This document shows positions 27,061-35,985 of a stretch of 64,000 nt of DNA, piece by piece (position 1 is the stretch's first letter; the number at the start of each line of letters is the position of its first letter). Position numbers and translations under genes: made by a program. The notes beneath the pieces are model-generated. The model was not told the DNA's origin, made no database searches, and saw only the letters and a program-made list of their open reading frames with translations. Source of the stretch: Deltaproteobacteria bacterium (lineage in GTDB: Bacteria > Myxococcota_C > UBA6777). The stretch covers positions 1 through 64,000 of the forward strand of contig SBHC01000028.1 of NCBI GenBank assembly GCA_006226375.1, in the 5' to 3' direction.

Positions 27061-27365
27061 ACCTACATCGACCGAAGAAATGACCTCGAAATATCCGAAG
27101 AAACAATGGTTGAAATGGGTGTTGACAGCATCCCTGGTTTGAGGTACGACTTAAGCATACCAACTTCATTGCGGTGACTCAGGTCGTCAATCAGCAACTT
27201 GATGCAATGTCTTGGTCGAGTGCGTGACCGTTTGTTGTTTGTGCGTGTAACAAAGGCAAGCAGTAGCATCTCGACTCTCCCAACTTATGGGATGATTCCT
27301 CAGCGTCTTGAATAGCGACAATTCAACCGCCGGACCTCAAAAGACCAATGACACGGAGGTGGGTC
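27061..27365. other. 305-bp gap before the TPR/export-gate pair
   Basis: No gene is seen. It contains the candidate promoter at 27122-27150. No terminator hairpin follows the small lipoprotein gene. Confidence 0.4.
27122..27150 (+). promoter_or_regulatory. Candidate promoter of the TPR gene
   Basis: TTGACA, 17 bases, TACGAC; perfect -35 and a poor -10. It lies about 215 bases before the TTG start. Confidence 0.3.
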
Positions 27366-27989
27366 TTGACTGACAAAAAATCCGACATCCCAGCCGAAAT
27401 CCCAGTGCCCGAAGCTGCTGCAGCAGCGCCTGCCGAGGGTGATGCTCAGATCGCTCCCGATCAAGTGCTCGCTTTGGTGGATGGCAGTCTCTCTTTCCAG
27501 GACTTCTTTGGGCTGTCTGATGATATCCTTCTCGCCTGGGCCAATCAGGGTTACTTCTTCTACAACCAAGGGAAGTACTCCGAGGCTGAAGTGATCTTCA
27601 AAGGACTCGTCACCTTGAACGCCGGCGTATCCTACTACCACACGGCTCTTGGCTCGATTTACGAAGCCCAAGAAAAGTACGACGAAGCGTTGGAAGAGTT
27701 TGAAAAGGCGTTGGGCCTGGACAACGACGACATCTGCGCCATCGTGAACCGTGGAGAGATTCTGCTCCGCAAAGGTCAGGTGATTGAAGCGGCCCAAGAG
27801 TTCAAGCGCGCCATTGACCTGGATGACGCTCAGATCAAAGCCTCGCAAGATGCCGGCCAGCCCCCCAATCCAGACCCCGCAGCGCAACGTGCGCGTACCC
27901 TTTCCCTTGTCACCTACGAAGTCCTCAAAGAGATTGAGGCCAAGGTGAAAGAAGCACAGGAACGTGGCGAAATCCCCCCCGCTGGTTAA
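27366..27989 (+). CDS. TPR protein, type III secretion chaperone-like (LcrH/SycD type)
   Basis: A 207-aa acidic soluble protein. After a Pro/Ala linker, residues about 50-150 form three TPRs (LLAWANQGYFFYNQGKYSEAEVIFKGLVTLN, SYYHTALGSIYEAQEKYDEALEEFEKALGLD, AIVNRGEILLRKGQVIEAAQEFKRAIDLD). This arrangement resembles SycD/LcrH chaperones, which bind type III translocators. It lies immediately upstream of the export-gate gene, which supports that reading. TTG 27366 is preferred as the start because GGAGG sits six bases upstream; ATG 27348 has none. A general TPR adaptor remains possible. Confidence 0.6.
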   Translation: MTDKKSDIPAEIPVPEAAAAAPAEGDAQIAPDQVLALVDGSLSFQDFFGLSDDILLAWANQGYFFYNQGKYSEAEVIFKGLVTLNAGVSYYHTALGSIYEAQEKYDEALEEFEKALGLDNDDICAIVNRGEILLRKGQVIEAAQEFKRAIDLDDAQIKASQDAGQPPNPDPAAQRARTLSLVTYEVLKEIEAKVKEAQERGEIPPAG

Positions 27990-28082
27990 GTTTCCAAACT
28001 CCCCCTCTTCTCTCTTCACGCTGTTCCAACTTCCACTTCGTATCTGCTGCGAGAACCAACCTACTTTTGAAGCCCAAGATCC

Positions 28083-28111
28083 TTGACCTTCCTGGGCAGA
28101 AAGAGTACCGT
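28083..28111 (+). promoter_or_regulatory. Candidate promoter of the export-gate gene
   Basis: TTGACC, 17 bases, TACCGT, in the 210-base gap between the TPR gene and the export-gate gene. The -10 is weak. Confidence 0.3.
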
Positions 28112-28199
28112 GTTGGGTACGTTTAAGCGAAGTCAGCCCCACTGCGTCTTGCGACCATAGGGTTGTAAGGTTTACCCGAAGGAATCGTTCCAGGATTCC

Positions 28200-30389
28200 T
28201 TGCGATACAAGGTTGAAACCGTGGCCCAAGATCTAAAGTCGAGTTTGTTACAAGGTTCATGGACTGGAGCTCTAACCCGCTACGCCGACATTGGTTTGGC
28301 CGTGCTGGTGGTGTCGATTGTTGGGATGATGATCATCCCGCTTCCCACCTTTCTGCTCGATATCCTCCTGACCTGTAACATCAGTATTGCACTTACCCTC
28401 GTCTTGATCGCAATCTATATGCCGTCGGCCCTGCACCTTTCGGTGTATCCGTCGTTGCTCCTGGTCACGACTCTCTTCCGACTAGCGCTCAACGTCTCAT
28501 CCACACGACTGATCCTTCTCTACGCCGACGCTGGAGAAGTCATTCGTTCCTTCGGAAACTTCGTTGTTTCGGGGAACATGGTCGTTGGTGGTATTATCTT
28601 CTTAATCTTGATGTTGATTAACTTCCTCGTCATTGCAAAGGGTTCGGAACGTGTCTCCGAGGTTGCAGCCCGCTTTACCCTTGACGCTATGCCCGGTAAG
28701 CAGATGTCGATTGACGCTGATATGCGAGCTGGCGCGATTGACATGGACGAAGGACGCGCTCGTCGACGTGCCCTCGAACGGGAGTCGCAACTGTTTGGCG
28801 CCATGGACGGTGCGATGAAGTTCGTTAAGGGTGATACCATCGCTGGTATCATCATTACCGTCATTAACATCATCGGGGGTATTGTCATTGGTGTGATGAT
28901 GCGTGGAATGACAGCCGGTGAAGCGGCCGAGTTGTACGCGTTGTTGACCATTGGTGACGGTCTGGTCTCTGCGATTCCCTCTCTGCTTATCTCCGTATCT
29001 GCGGGTATTATCGTAACCCGGGTTGCGCCAGAGGTCGAAGGCTCGAACCTTGGTGCAGACATTGGAACCCAGCTCCTTGCGAACTACCGTCCCTTCTTCA
29101 TCATCAGCGCGATGCTTGTGTTGTTGGGGCTGATTCCGGGCCTTCCAAAGATTCCCTTCTTCTTGCTTTCTGCCGGCGTTGGCTTCCTCGCGTACTCTCT
29201 AAAGAAAACCCAAGAGATCTCATTGTCGCCCGGCGGCGAAGGAGCCTTGGGTCTTGGAGACGACAAGCTCGGTCTTCCTCCCGAAGCGCAAGCCAAGAAG
29301 CAGAGCCCCAACAAGCAGAAGAACGACGCAGAGCCCCAAGAACTCGTTCCCTTGGTCACTCCCATTGCGTTGGAGGTGTCCAACTCCTTGACGCCCTTTG
29401 TGGATGCGGCTACGGAGTCAGGAAGCCGGTTCTTGGATGATATGCTTCCCCTGATGAAGAACGGTCTCTTCTATGAGCTTGGTGTCCAGTTCCCAGGGGT
29501 CCGTGTGCGGGGTTTGTGTTCCCACTTGCCCGATGACAACTACATCATCAAGATCAACGAAGTCCCCGTCGCAGTGGGTCAGATGTCGCCTGACACCATT
29601 CTTGTGAATGAATCCGCCGAACGTTTGGCGATCATGAACATTGAAGGTGAGCCGACCATCAACCCCGCCAACGGCATGGACGCTTGCTGGATTCCTGCCG
29701 ACCGCAAAGACATGGTGGAGAGCACAGGCTATACGACTTGGGACGTCCCGGCGTATATGATTCTCCACTTGAGCAGTATTCTTCGCCGGTACGCCTACGA
29801 GTTTGTGGGTATCCAAGAAGTTCAAACCTCGTTGGATAAGCTTGATCCAGCCTTCCCCGCCCTGATCAAAGAGGTTGCGCCGAAGGTTCTTTCCCTGCAG
29901 CAGCTTACGGATATCCTTCGTCGTCTCGTGGAAGAAGAAATCTCCATTTGCAACCTCAAAGGAATTTTGGAAGCTCTAGCCGAGTGGGGACAGGTCGAAA
30001 AAGACCCCGTGATGCTCACCGAATACGTCCGAATGACGCTCAAGAGATACATCACGTACAAGTACTCTCGTGGTGGAAACACACTGGTTGTGTACCTGCT
30101 GGATCCGCAGATTGAGCAGGCGATCAAAGACTCGATTCAGATCACCTCGTCAGGAAACTACCTCGCCTTGGAACCTGAAATTGCGCAGGATATCTTGGAC
30201 GCCGTTCGAAGCGAGATTGGCGACCTGCCAGCAACAGCTCAACAGCCCGTCATCTTGACCAACGTGGAAATTCGACGTTACTTCCGTCAGCTGGTGAAGT
30301 TGGAGTTCCCCTACTTGGCCGTTCTCTCCTTCCAGGAATTGAACCCTGATATGAACATCCAGCCTGTTGCTCGAATCAGCGTCCGCTAA
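28200..30389 (+). CDS. FlhA/SctV-family type III export gate protein
   Basis: A 729-aa FHIPEP protein. The N-terminal half has eight predicted helices. The cytoplasmic FHIPEP signature SERVSEVAARFTLDAMPGKQMSIDADMRAGAID lies at about residues 148-180. Residues about 360-729 form the soluble nonameric ring domain that docks chaperone-substrate complexes. The protein would form the export gate of a flagellar or injectisome-type secretion system. No other export gene is in the window, and the adjacent SycD-like TPR gene favours a SctV (injectisome-like) role over FlhA. Start TTG 28200 has AGGA upstream; GTG 28221 is an alternative. Confidence 0.88.
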   Translation: MRYKVETVAQDLKSSLLQGSWTGALTRYADIGLAVLVVSIVGMMIIPLPTFLLDILLTCNISIALTLVLIAIYMPSALHLSVYPSLLLVTTLFRLALNVSSTRLILLYADAGEVIRSFGNFVVSGNMVVGGIIFLILMLINFLVIAKGSERVSEVAARFTLDAMPGKQMSIDADMRAGAIDMDEGRARRRALERESQLFGAMDGAMKFVKGDTIAGIIITVINIIGGIVIGVMMRGMTAGEAAELYALLTIGDGLVSAIPSLLISVSAGIIVTRVAPEVEGSNLGADIGTQLLANYRPFFIISAMLVLLGLIPGLPKIPFFLLSAGVGFLAYSLKKTQEISLSPGGEGALGLGDDKLGLPPEAQAKKQSPNKQKNDAEPQELVPLVTPIALEVSNSLTPFVDAATESGSRFLDDMLPLMKNGLFYELGVQFPGVRVRGLCSHLPDDNYIIKINEVPVAVGQMSPDTILVNESAERLAIMNIEGEPTINPANGMDACWIPADRKDMVESTGYTTWDVPAYMILHLSSILRRYAYEFVGIQEVQTSLDKLDPAFPALIKEVAPKVLSLQQLTDILRRLVEEEISICNLKGILEALAEWGQVEKDPVMLTEYVRMTLKRYITYKYSRGGNTLVVYLLDPQIEQAIKDSIQITSSGNYLALEPEIAQDILDAVRSEIGDLPATAQQPVILTNVEIRRYFRQLVKLEFPYLAVLSFQELNPDMNIQPVARISVR

Positions 30390-30468
30390 TTCTCCATCTT
30401 CCTTCTCTCACGTTATCCAACGTATGCATCACCTACATAGTTGAATCCATCGAAAGGGTTGAATCGTC

Positions 30469-31605
30469 ATGCGCTATACGCTCACAGAAGATCAATCGTT
30501 AATGGTCGATCAGGTTAACGAGTTTGCCAAAGGTCACCTCGGCCCGTTGGTGGACGGCTGGAAACAACAAGAAGAGACAGCTCATGAAGGGTTACAAGCC
30601 ATCGCAGAACAAGGCCTCTTGGGATGTTGCATTCCAGAAGCTGATGGCGGAGCCGGCCTCGACCCATTTACGTTGTGTCATTCGATTCGGGCGATTGCTC
30701 GCGTTGATGCCTCACTTGCGACGTTGGTAGCCCTGACCAACGGGCTGGTGGCAGAGTACCTGATCCATTTTGACAAAAGCCCGCAACGTTCGGCACGCTT
30801 GGAAGCCCTGATCACAGGAGAATCTTCTGTCGCCTGGTTGGCTCCGACGTACAGCACAAAGCCCCCCTTCCCCAATGTTACGGCAGAGCCGATCGAGTCA
30901 GGGTGGAAGCTTAACGGCGAGGTTCAGTTTGTGTCGCAAGGCGCAACGGCTCACAACCTCCTGGCTTTTGCCACTACCCCTGATGGACACCTCCAGGCGT
31001 TTTGGATGAAAGCGACAGCACCCGGAGTGGAACGACAAATCGTTCGCGGCAAACTGGGACTCCGTCACACCGAGTTGGCTCACATTCGGCTTCACGGGCT
31101 GGAGCTACCAACCTCTGCGATGCTGCACCCCGACTCTTTCGCGGATGATCCGTTGAAGAGAGTTTGGTGTACTGGCCGAACAGCGCTGGCGGCCGTTTGC
31201 CTCGGGAACGCGGAAGCCTCCCTTCGGGAAGCGACCCAATACGCCCAGCAGCGAAAGCAATTCGGGAAACCCATTGCAGCTTTTCAAGCCATCCAATGGA
31301 AAGTAGCCAACGCCGGAATGGCCATCGAGACAGCCAAGCTCTTTGTGGACCGGGCTGTTTCGTATTGGGATGGTGAAGACCTCACTGAGCTGGAGCGATG
31401 GAGCCACATGGCCTTCAGTCGAGCATCTCAAGCCGCAGTCCACACAGGAGCTGAGGCCATTCAAATACACGGCGGCTACGGGTTTACCCAAGAGTACCCC
31501 GTCGAAAAACTGTACCGAGATGCGCAAACGTTACGAGCACGATGGCACAACGAAGGTGAGGCTCAAACGGTAGCTGCAGAACCTGGGTGGCACCTTTCTC
31601 TTTGA
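30469..31605 (+). CDS. Acyl-CoA dehydrogenase-like protein with altered active-site motif
   Basis: A 378-aa member of the short acyl-CoA dehydrogenase family. The N-terminal helical domain (LLGCCIPEADGGAGLDPFTLCHSIRAIARVDASLATLVAL), the middle beta domain and the C-terminal helices (RKQFGKPIAAFQAIQWKVANAGMAIETAKLFVDRA, IQIHGGYGFTQEYPVEKLYRDAQ) are all present. The usual catalytic segment IYEGTSEIQ reads WHNEGEAQ after a shifted spacing. The catalytic Glu may therefore be displaced or absent and the end shortened. In the beta domain the TEP motif is replaced by WLAPTYSTK. Activity cannot be assumed. AAGGG lies about 10 bases before the ATG. Confidence 0.8.
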   Translation: MRYTLTEDQSLMVDQVNEFAKGHLGPLVDGWKQQEETAHEGLQAIAEQGLLGCCIPEADGGAGLDPFTLCHSIRAIARVDASLATLVALTNGLVAEYLIHFDKSPQRSARLEALITGESSVAWLAPTYSTKPPFPNVTAEPIESGWKLNGEVQFVSQGATAHNLLAFATTPDGHLQAFWMKATAPGVERQIVRGKLGLRHTELAHIRLHGLELPTSAMLHPDSFADDPLKRVWCTGRTALAAVCLGNAEASLREATQYAQQRKQFGKPIAAFQAIQWKVANAGMAIETAKLFVDRAVSYWDGEDLTELERWSHMAFSRASQAAVHTGAEAIQIHGGYGFTQEYPVEKLYRDAQTLRARWHNEGEAQTVAAEPGWHLSL

Positions 31606-31688
31606 TGTTGTCTCTTACCCATACGCTGACTGAACTCAGCCTTATGCTTCTCATTGGCTTGTTCTAGATTTCACGTAGGAACTGTACT

Positions 31689-32222
31689 ATGGCTGATTCT
31701 CCCAAAACCCCTGCTGGCAAAGCATGGAACACCACCTCTGTCGCTTACAACATCATTGGCATCTCCATCGGCGTCATTCTTTGCGGCCTGGGATTGGTGC
31801 GTTCCTTTCAACTGATCGATAACGTTTGGTTCCAGTGGCAAGGAGATGTCCAGGCGAAGGTCATCAGCGTGGACCGTTCCCCCAAAGCGTCCATGACTGA
31901 ATACTTTCACACCACCTTTCAAATCCCAGCCCAAAAAAATCGAAAAGCCTTCCAGATCACGATTGATGACAAGAAGCTCTTCACATTCATGAACCGCCGC
32001 TTCAGCCCAGCAAGCAACAACACCTACACAGCCTCGCTTGTCAAACGAATGCTTTCTCGGAGACATTACCTGGCCAAAGTTGGACCCATCCGGCTTGGGC
32101 GAAAACCCAAAAGCGCTGAACTCATTGTCTATTTGGGCATCATTGTGATCGGGGGAGCCGTTGCCTTCACCGCGTTCCGGGACCTGCAAAAACGTTGGCT
32201 CCGACGAGGCATCACCGTTTAA
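31689..32222 (+). CDS. Hypothetical two-helix membrane protein
   Basis: A 177-aa protein with a predicted helix near residues 20-40 (YNIIGISIGVILCGLGLVRSF) and another near 145-163 (ELIVYLGIIVIGGAVAFTAF). Between them is a polar domain of about 100 residues with WQGDVQAKVISVDRSPKAS. The layout resembles DUF3592-type proteins, but I do not claim membership. TAGGA precedes the ATG. Its TAA stop overlaps the stop of the convergent radical SAM gene through the shared bases TTAA. The function is unknown. Confidence 0.6.
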   Translation: MADSPKTPAGKAWNTTSVAYNIIGISIGVILCGLGLVRSFQLIDNVWFQWQGDVQAKVISVDRSPKASMTEYFHTTFQIPAQKNRKAFQITIDDKKLFTFMNRRFSPASNNTYTASLVKRMLSRRHYLAKVGPIRLGRKPKSAELIVYLGIIVIGGAVAFTAFRDLQKRWLRRGITV

Positions 32223-33790
32223 GCACGTTCGCTTTCTGGGGTAATGTGTCGGGCTTGGCGAGCAGGAGCGACAACGTTCTGCTCCGTCTCTTTGGGACCT
32301 TGCGGGACTTTCCGACCCTTCACATACGGCCTCAAGAAGGCGGGAATCTTGTGTCGGCCTGGCTGGGCGTAGTCGTTCCACAAATGGTCAACGACGATTT
32401 CGACATCCAGCTTCTTGGCTTCAGTTAGGTAGTGAAACAAAAGCTCCATCATCCGTGGCAAAGAGATGCTGTGAGACTGTCCCAGTTCAGCAACCACCCA
32501 ACATGAAAAGTCCCAAAACGCCTGAAACGGTGATTTGTCTTGCCACAGCAGCGGAAGGCTGGTTTGAAAGTTACCGCTGTTGCCATACCGGTCCCAGAGT
32601 TGGGAAAACCGCTTCATTTGCTGCATCTCCTCAAACGAGACATCAGCCGATTGGAGAATCTCATAGGGAGCATTGGGATTAAAGACAAGCCCCCACTCCT
32701 CCTGGTGTCGGGCAATGGGAGTCCCACGTAATCGTTTGAGAATGCCAACCTGAATTTCTTGGGGCCCCAGGCGAAGGAGTCGATCAAACCCTTCACCAAA
32801 CCCCTTCAAAGACTCACCAGGCAACCCGGCAATCAAGTCGGCATGAACGTGGACACCTGTTTCTTCGGCCAAGAAGGTAAGGTTGTCTTCCAATTTGTTG
32901 AGGTCTTGGCGGCGACTGATTCGTTTGCCAACTTCAGGATCAAACGATTGGATGCCTACTTCAAACTGGAGGGCACCCGGTGGGAACTTCCGAACCAGGG
33001 TCCGTAGCTTTTCTGGGAAGCGGTCCGGCACCATCTCAAAGTGGAGAAACAAACCCGGACGATACCGCTCCAGGAAGAACTCCAGGATTTGCTGACTGAT
33101 CACAATGTTGAGATTAAAAGTTCGGTCTACAAATTTAAACTGCTGCAGCCCAAGATCTAGCAAGCGTTGCATTTCCCCCAGAAAGGTCTCAATCGGGAAC
33201 TTTCGCACGGGAATCTCTAACGACGACAGGCAAAACTCACATCGAAAGGGACAGCCCCTCGACATTTCGACGTAGACCACACGATGTTCCACGTCGTGCT
33301 CTGTGTACCACGAATAGGGTAGCTCCAGTACGTCAACGCTCGGAAGAACGGGTCGAATGATCTTGGTGGAGGGCCGGTTTCCCTCAAGAATGCTTCTGCA
33401 GAGTTCGGCAAAGGCAAGATCAGCTTCCCCAGTGATCACATAGTCAGCAGCTTGGACGATGGGGAGATTCTCCATCTCGTAGCTAACCTCAGGCCCACCA
33501 AGCACGACAACCACATGGGGAAAAAGGGTTTTCATCGTTGTAACAAACTGGGTTGCGATGTCGATGTTCCAAATGTAGACCCCCAACCCAACGATGGTAG
33601 GATTTCGTTGGGCAACGTCTTCGAGCATTCGCGTGGGTTGGTCTTTGATGGTCCACTCAATGATCTCTGCCCGGTCCGACAAGTCGCCGAGGTTACTCAT
33701 CAAATACCGCAGACCAAACGCCGCGTGGATGTAACGGGCGTTGATGGTGGTCAACAAGATTTCGGAAGCCTTGTGTTTGAAAGGCAGCAT
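32219..33790 (-). CDS. B12-binding radical SAM protein
   Basis: A 523-aa enzyme with an N-terminal cobalamin-binding Rossmann domain (ILLTTINARYIHAAFGLRYL, PTIVGLGVYIWNI, HVVVVLGGPEVSYE). Next comes a radical-SAM core whose cluster motif is CPFRCEFC, with GIQSFDPEVGKRISR and DLIAGLPGES. The C-terminal about 170 residues resemble the DUF4080 extension of such proteins (RFSQLWDRYGNSGNF). These enzymes usually methylate or rearrange unreactive carbons; the substrate here is unknown. ATG 33790 follows GGAG by seven bases and is preferred over the longer frame from 33841. It is divergent from csrA. Confidence 0.85.
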   Translation of the reverse strand: MLPFKHKASEILLTTINARYIHAAFGLRYLMSNLGDLSDRAEIIEWTIKDQPTRMLEDVAQRNPTIVGLGVYIWNIDIATQFVTTMKTLFPHVVVVLGGPEVSYEMENLPIVQAADYVITGEADLAFAELCRSILEGNRPSTKIIRPVLPSVDVLELPYSWYTEHDVEHRVVYVEMSRGCPFRCEFCLSSLEIPVRKFPIETFLGEMQRLLDLGLQQFKFVDRTFNLNIVISQQILEFFLERYRPGLFLHFEMVPDRFPEKLRTLVRKFPPGALQFEVGIQSFDPEVGKRISRRQDLNKLEDNLTFLAEETGVHVHADLIAGLPGESLKGFGEGFDRLLRLGPQEIQVGILKRLRGTPIARHQEEWGLVFNPNAPYEILQSADVSFEEMQQMKRFSQLWDRYGNSGNFQTSLPLLWQDKSPFQAFWDFSCWVVAELGQSHSISLPRMMELLFHYLTEAKKLDVEIVVDHLWNDYAQPGRHKIPAFLRPYVKGRKVPQGPKETEQNVVAPARQARHITPESERA

Positions 33791-34003
33791 TTTCTTGCTC
33801 CGCTCCTCAAGGTTCTTGAAAAGCCGTCGTTCCCTGAACATGAAGCATGGTTCGAAGGAAGAAACCTAGCTTTGCATTGGATCTCTGGCCCCCCAATTCG
33901 CAAAGCGCGGCCAACGTAGCATGCCAACACAGAGAATACAACACAGACACTCACCACTCTGTCATGCAACCGCACGACTTACTACGAAGAATGGGTAACA
34001 AGG

Positions 34004-34318
34004 ATGTTGATACTCACACGCAAAGTTGGCGAGATCATTCACATCGGTGACGACATTACTGTCATCGTAAAATCGGTCAGTGGAAAGACCGTCCGACTTG
34101 GGGTTGTCGCGCCCACAGATGTTCCGATCTACCGGGAGGAACTCCTACGTTCGGGGAACAACTCATCACCGCAAAAGGAGCCAAGCATTAGCCACGGTCC
34201 ACGACATCGGGCGAGGCACACACCGCAACCCAATGGGCATCACCGCAGGTTGAACAGTCACGCCAACGGCCACACTCCCAGCCAACCTCTCATGGCCGCC
34301 TTAAGCGCAGAAGAATAA
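34004..34318 (+). CDS. csrA: CsrA carbon storage regulator with long C-terminal extension
   Basis: A 104-aa RNA-binding regulator. Residues 1-50, from [20 protein letters not shown] to [16 protein letters not shown], match CsrA, including Arg6 and the RNA-binding Arg in REEL. CsrA dimers bind ANGGA hairpins in leaders to block or promote translation. Normal CsrA is about 60-75 aa; here the last about 50 residues are a His/Asn/Pro/Ser-rich low-complexity tail ([16 protein letters not shown]) with no known counterpart. In many bacteria CsrA controls type III export and motility, which fits the export-gate gene 4 kb away. A TTG at 34007 with better ribosome-site spacing is an alternative start. 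Confidence 0.85.
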   Translation: MLILTRKVGEIIHIGDDITVIVKSVSGKTVRLGVVAPTDVPIYREELLRSGNNSSPQKEPSISHGPRHRARHTPQPNGHHRRLNSHANGHTPSQPLMAALSAEE

Positions 34319-34364
34319 CCAACCTCCGCTTCCTGCCCTCCCCCACAGCTCCACAAACCGGTTC

Positions 34365-34389
34365 AAAAAAGGCTTGCTCTCCGAGCAAG
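34365..34389 (-). terminator. Hairpin with T tract on the minus strand downstream of csrA
   Basis: CTTGCTC, 3-base loop, GAGCAAG forms a 7-bp stem. Read on the minus strand it is followed by two C and six T, an intrinsic-terminator shape pointing toward csrA. It has no T tract for plus-strand transcription. It may block antisense transcription entering csrA or simply be a 3' structure. Confidence 0.45.
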
Positions 34390-34409
34390 GGAATCGTAGT
34401 ATCGACCTC

Positions 34410-34422
34410 ACTTTGTCAAAGT
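34410..34422. promoter_or_regulatory. Palindrome ACTTTGTCAAAGT, possible operator
   Basis: A perfect 6+1+6 inverted repeat about 70 bases upstream of the acidic GAF-like protein gene. The position suits an operator; no regulator can be named. Confidence 0.3.
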
Positions 34423-34488
34423 TTCGACGAACCTCCATCCCTACATTTCACATTGCAAGGGTTGCAACAAACTCTTCGAAAAAGATCG

Positions 34489-35817
34489 ATGGTCACACCA
34501 AATCAATCGTCGCAAGATTCCCTTCCCAAGCCCGGTCAGCAGACCGTGGATGAAGAAGAAGAGATCATCCTTCTTGGCAGCCCCAAGGATGAAGAGGATG
34601 AGCCCGTCGAGTTGTTGCTAACAGCCAAGCCTGCTGCTCCGGCGACCACACCTGATCTCCCTGCGGTCCCCGACGACGAGGAAGAGGAAGAGATTCTCCT
34701 CTTGACCAACCCCAGTGGTGCCTACAGAGTGCCCGAAGAGTTCCCACCACCTCCACAGGTCGGTGGACCCGATACGCTGTTATCTCGTGATCAAGGAACT
34801 CTCGACGAAGCAGACCCAGAGCAGCGCTCCAACCCCGTGTACCGCCGCATTGATGACTCCTCCACGGAAGAGGTTCAGTCAGGAGATTCTTACACTTATG
34901 GTTCAGGGGAAGATTGGAACGTTCCCATTCCACAAGCCCCTTCGACCAACACTCCCGTTCAACGAGCACCAGATACTCAACCACCTCTGACCAACAGCTA
35001 CGTCGGTTCGATGGACGCGATCACAGCAGCTCTTGATTTGGAGTCGCTGCCGTCCCCGATGTCAATGTTATCTCCAGTGTTTGGCGCTCATGGTCGAGAT
35101 GAAGAGAGCAGCGAAGCGGAGTTGATGTTAAACGATTGGCTCAGCCCAGCCAGCCGCGAGAACCTCGACTCAAGCTCCAGCCCCGGATTGGTTCGCCTTT
35201 CAGAATCATCGGTATCCTTGTCTGAGATATCTTCCTTGCTGGAAGACGATGACTTTGTGGCTCCCATACCGGCCCAGCTGGATCACTCCAGGTCCTCCCA
35301 TGAACAGCTTCGAAGCACACGAAACGTTCAAGGAAAAGATCACCCTCGATACCAACAACTTCAACAAATTCGTCAGGTCCTCGCCGAGTTCACACAGCTC
35401 TGTGCAAGAGCCTGCTGCTTTTTGCACAAAGATGGAATGTTGGTTGGCTTTGCGGCGCTGGGAAAAGGCAAGATTCACGAACGCATCGAAGAGTTACTTT
35501 TCCCTGTGGATGTTCCGTCCCAAGTGTCCACTGCCGTACTGCAACAGCAGCAATACCAAGGCCCCTTGGGGATTTCAGCGATGGACCACATCGTGGCCGC
35601 TTGCCTGGGTGGAGCCACCCCAAGAACCATCGCCCTGATTCCCATCGTGCAACAGGGAACCACAACGGCCGTGTATTATCTGGACGATGGAGGAGAAGAC
35701 AACTTCCTGCTCTCTCCATCAACCCTGAAGCCTATACTGGACAAGGCTTTGATGCTCAATTATCGATGGAGCCTTCCTCAAATCGAAGAAATTTTGGAAC
35801 CTTGGCTCCAAGATTGA
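34489..35817 (+). CDS. Acidic protein with C-terminal GAF-like domain
   Basis: A 442-aa soluble protein. The first about 280 residues are low-complexity and acidic (EEEEIILLGSPKDEEDEPVEL, DDEEEEEILLL), Pro/Ser-rich and probably disordered. The C-terminal about 160 residues form a compact domain, from about IRQVLAEFTQLCARACCFLHKDGMLVGFAALG to IALIPIVQQGTTTAVYYLDDG. It resembles the GAF-like module found at the end of many Myxococcota PATAN/DUF4388 signalling proteins. No catalytic motif is seen. The start is uncertain: TTG 34453 or ATG 34489, neither with a good ribosome binding site. A signalling or scaffold role is inferred. Confidence 0.6.
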   Translation: MVTPNQSSQDSLPKPGQQTVDEEEEIILLGSPKDEEDEPVELLLTAKPAAPATTPDLPAVPDDEEEEEILLLTNPSGAYRVPEEFPPPPQVGGPDTLLSRDQGTLDEADPEQRSNPVYRRIDDSSTEEVQSGDSYTYGSGEDWNVPIPQAPSTNTPVQRAPDTQPPLTNSYVGSMDAITAALDLESLPSPMSMLSPVFGAHGRDEESSEAELMLNDWLSPASRENLDSSSSPGLVRLSESSVSLSEISSLLEDDDFVAPIPAQLDHSRSSHEQLRSTRNVQGKDHPRYQQLQQIRQVLAEFTQLCARACCFLHKDGMLVGFAALGKGKIHERIEELLFPVDVPSQVSTAVLQQQQYQGPLGISAMDHIVAACLGGATPRTIALIPIVQQGTTTAVYYLDDGGEDNFLLSPSTLKPILDKALMLNYRWSLPQIEEILEPWLQD

Positions 35818-35917
35818 AAAAGATTGCAACGTTTTTGAAACACCCCAACCCATTGGTTTACAATGGCAATGCAATGTTGTTGCAGGCTTAAGAACCACAT
35901 TTAGGCACAAGACACAT

Positions 35918-35946
35918 TTGCAAAGTGGAACGAAAACGATTATATC
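35918..35946 (+). promoter_or_regulatory. Promoter of the small basic protein gene
   Basis: TTGCAA, 17 bases, TATATC. The predicted start near 35953 places the hairpin at 35959-35985 at the very 5' end of the transcript. Confidence 0.5.
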
Positions 35947-35958
35947 ATACCACCCGGT

Positions 35959-35985
35959 GAGGGTGTGAATCCGCCTCATACCCTC
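35959..35985 (+). ncRNA. 5'-terminal stem-loop of an mRNA leader
   Basis: GAGGGTGTGA pairs with TCATACCCTC (10 pairs, one a G-T wobble) around the loop ATCCGCC. It lies about 6 bases after the predicted transcription start and about 180 bases before the ATG. 5' hairpins of this kind often stabilise an mRNA against decay; a regulatory leader is also possible. It is no known riboswitch class that I recognise. Confidence 0.4.
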
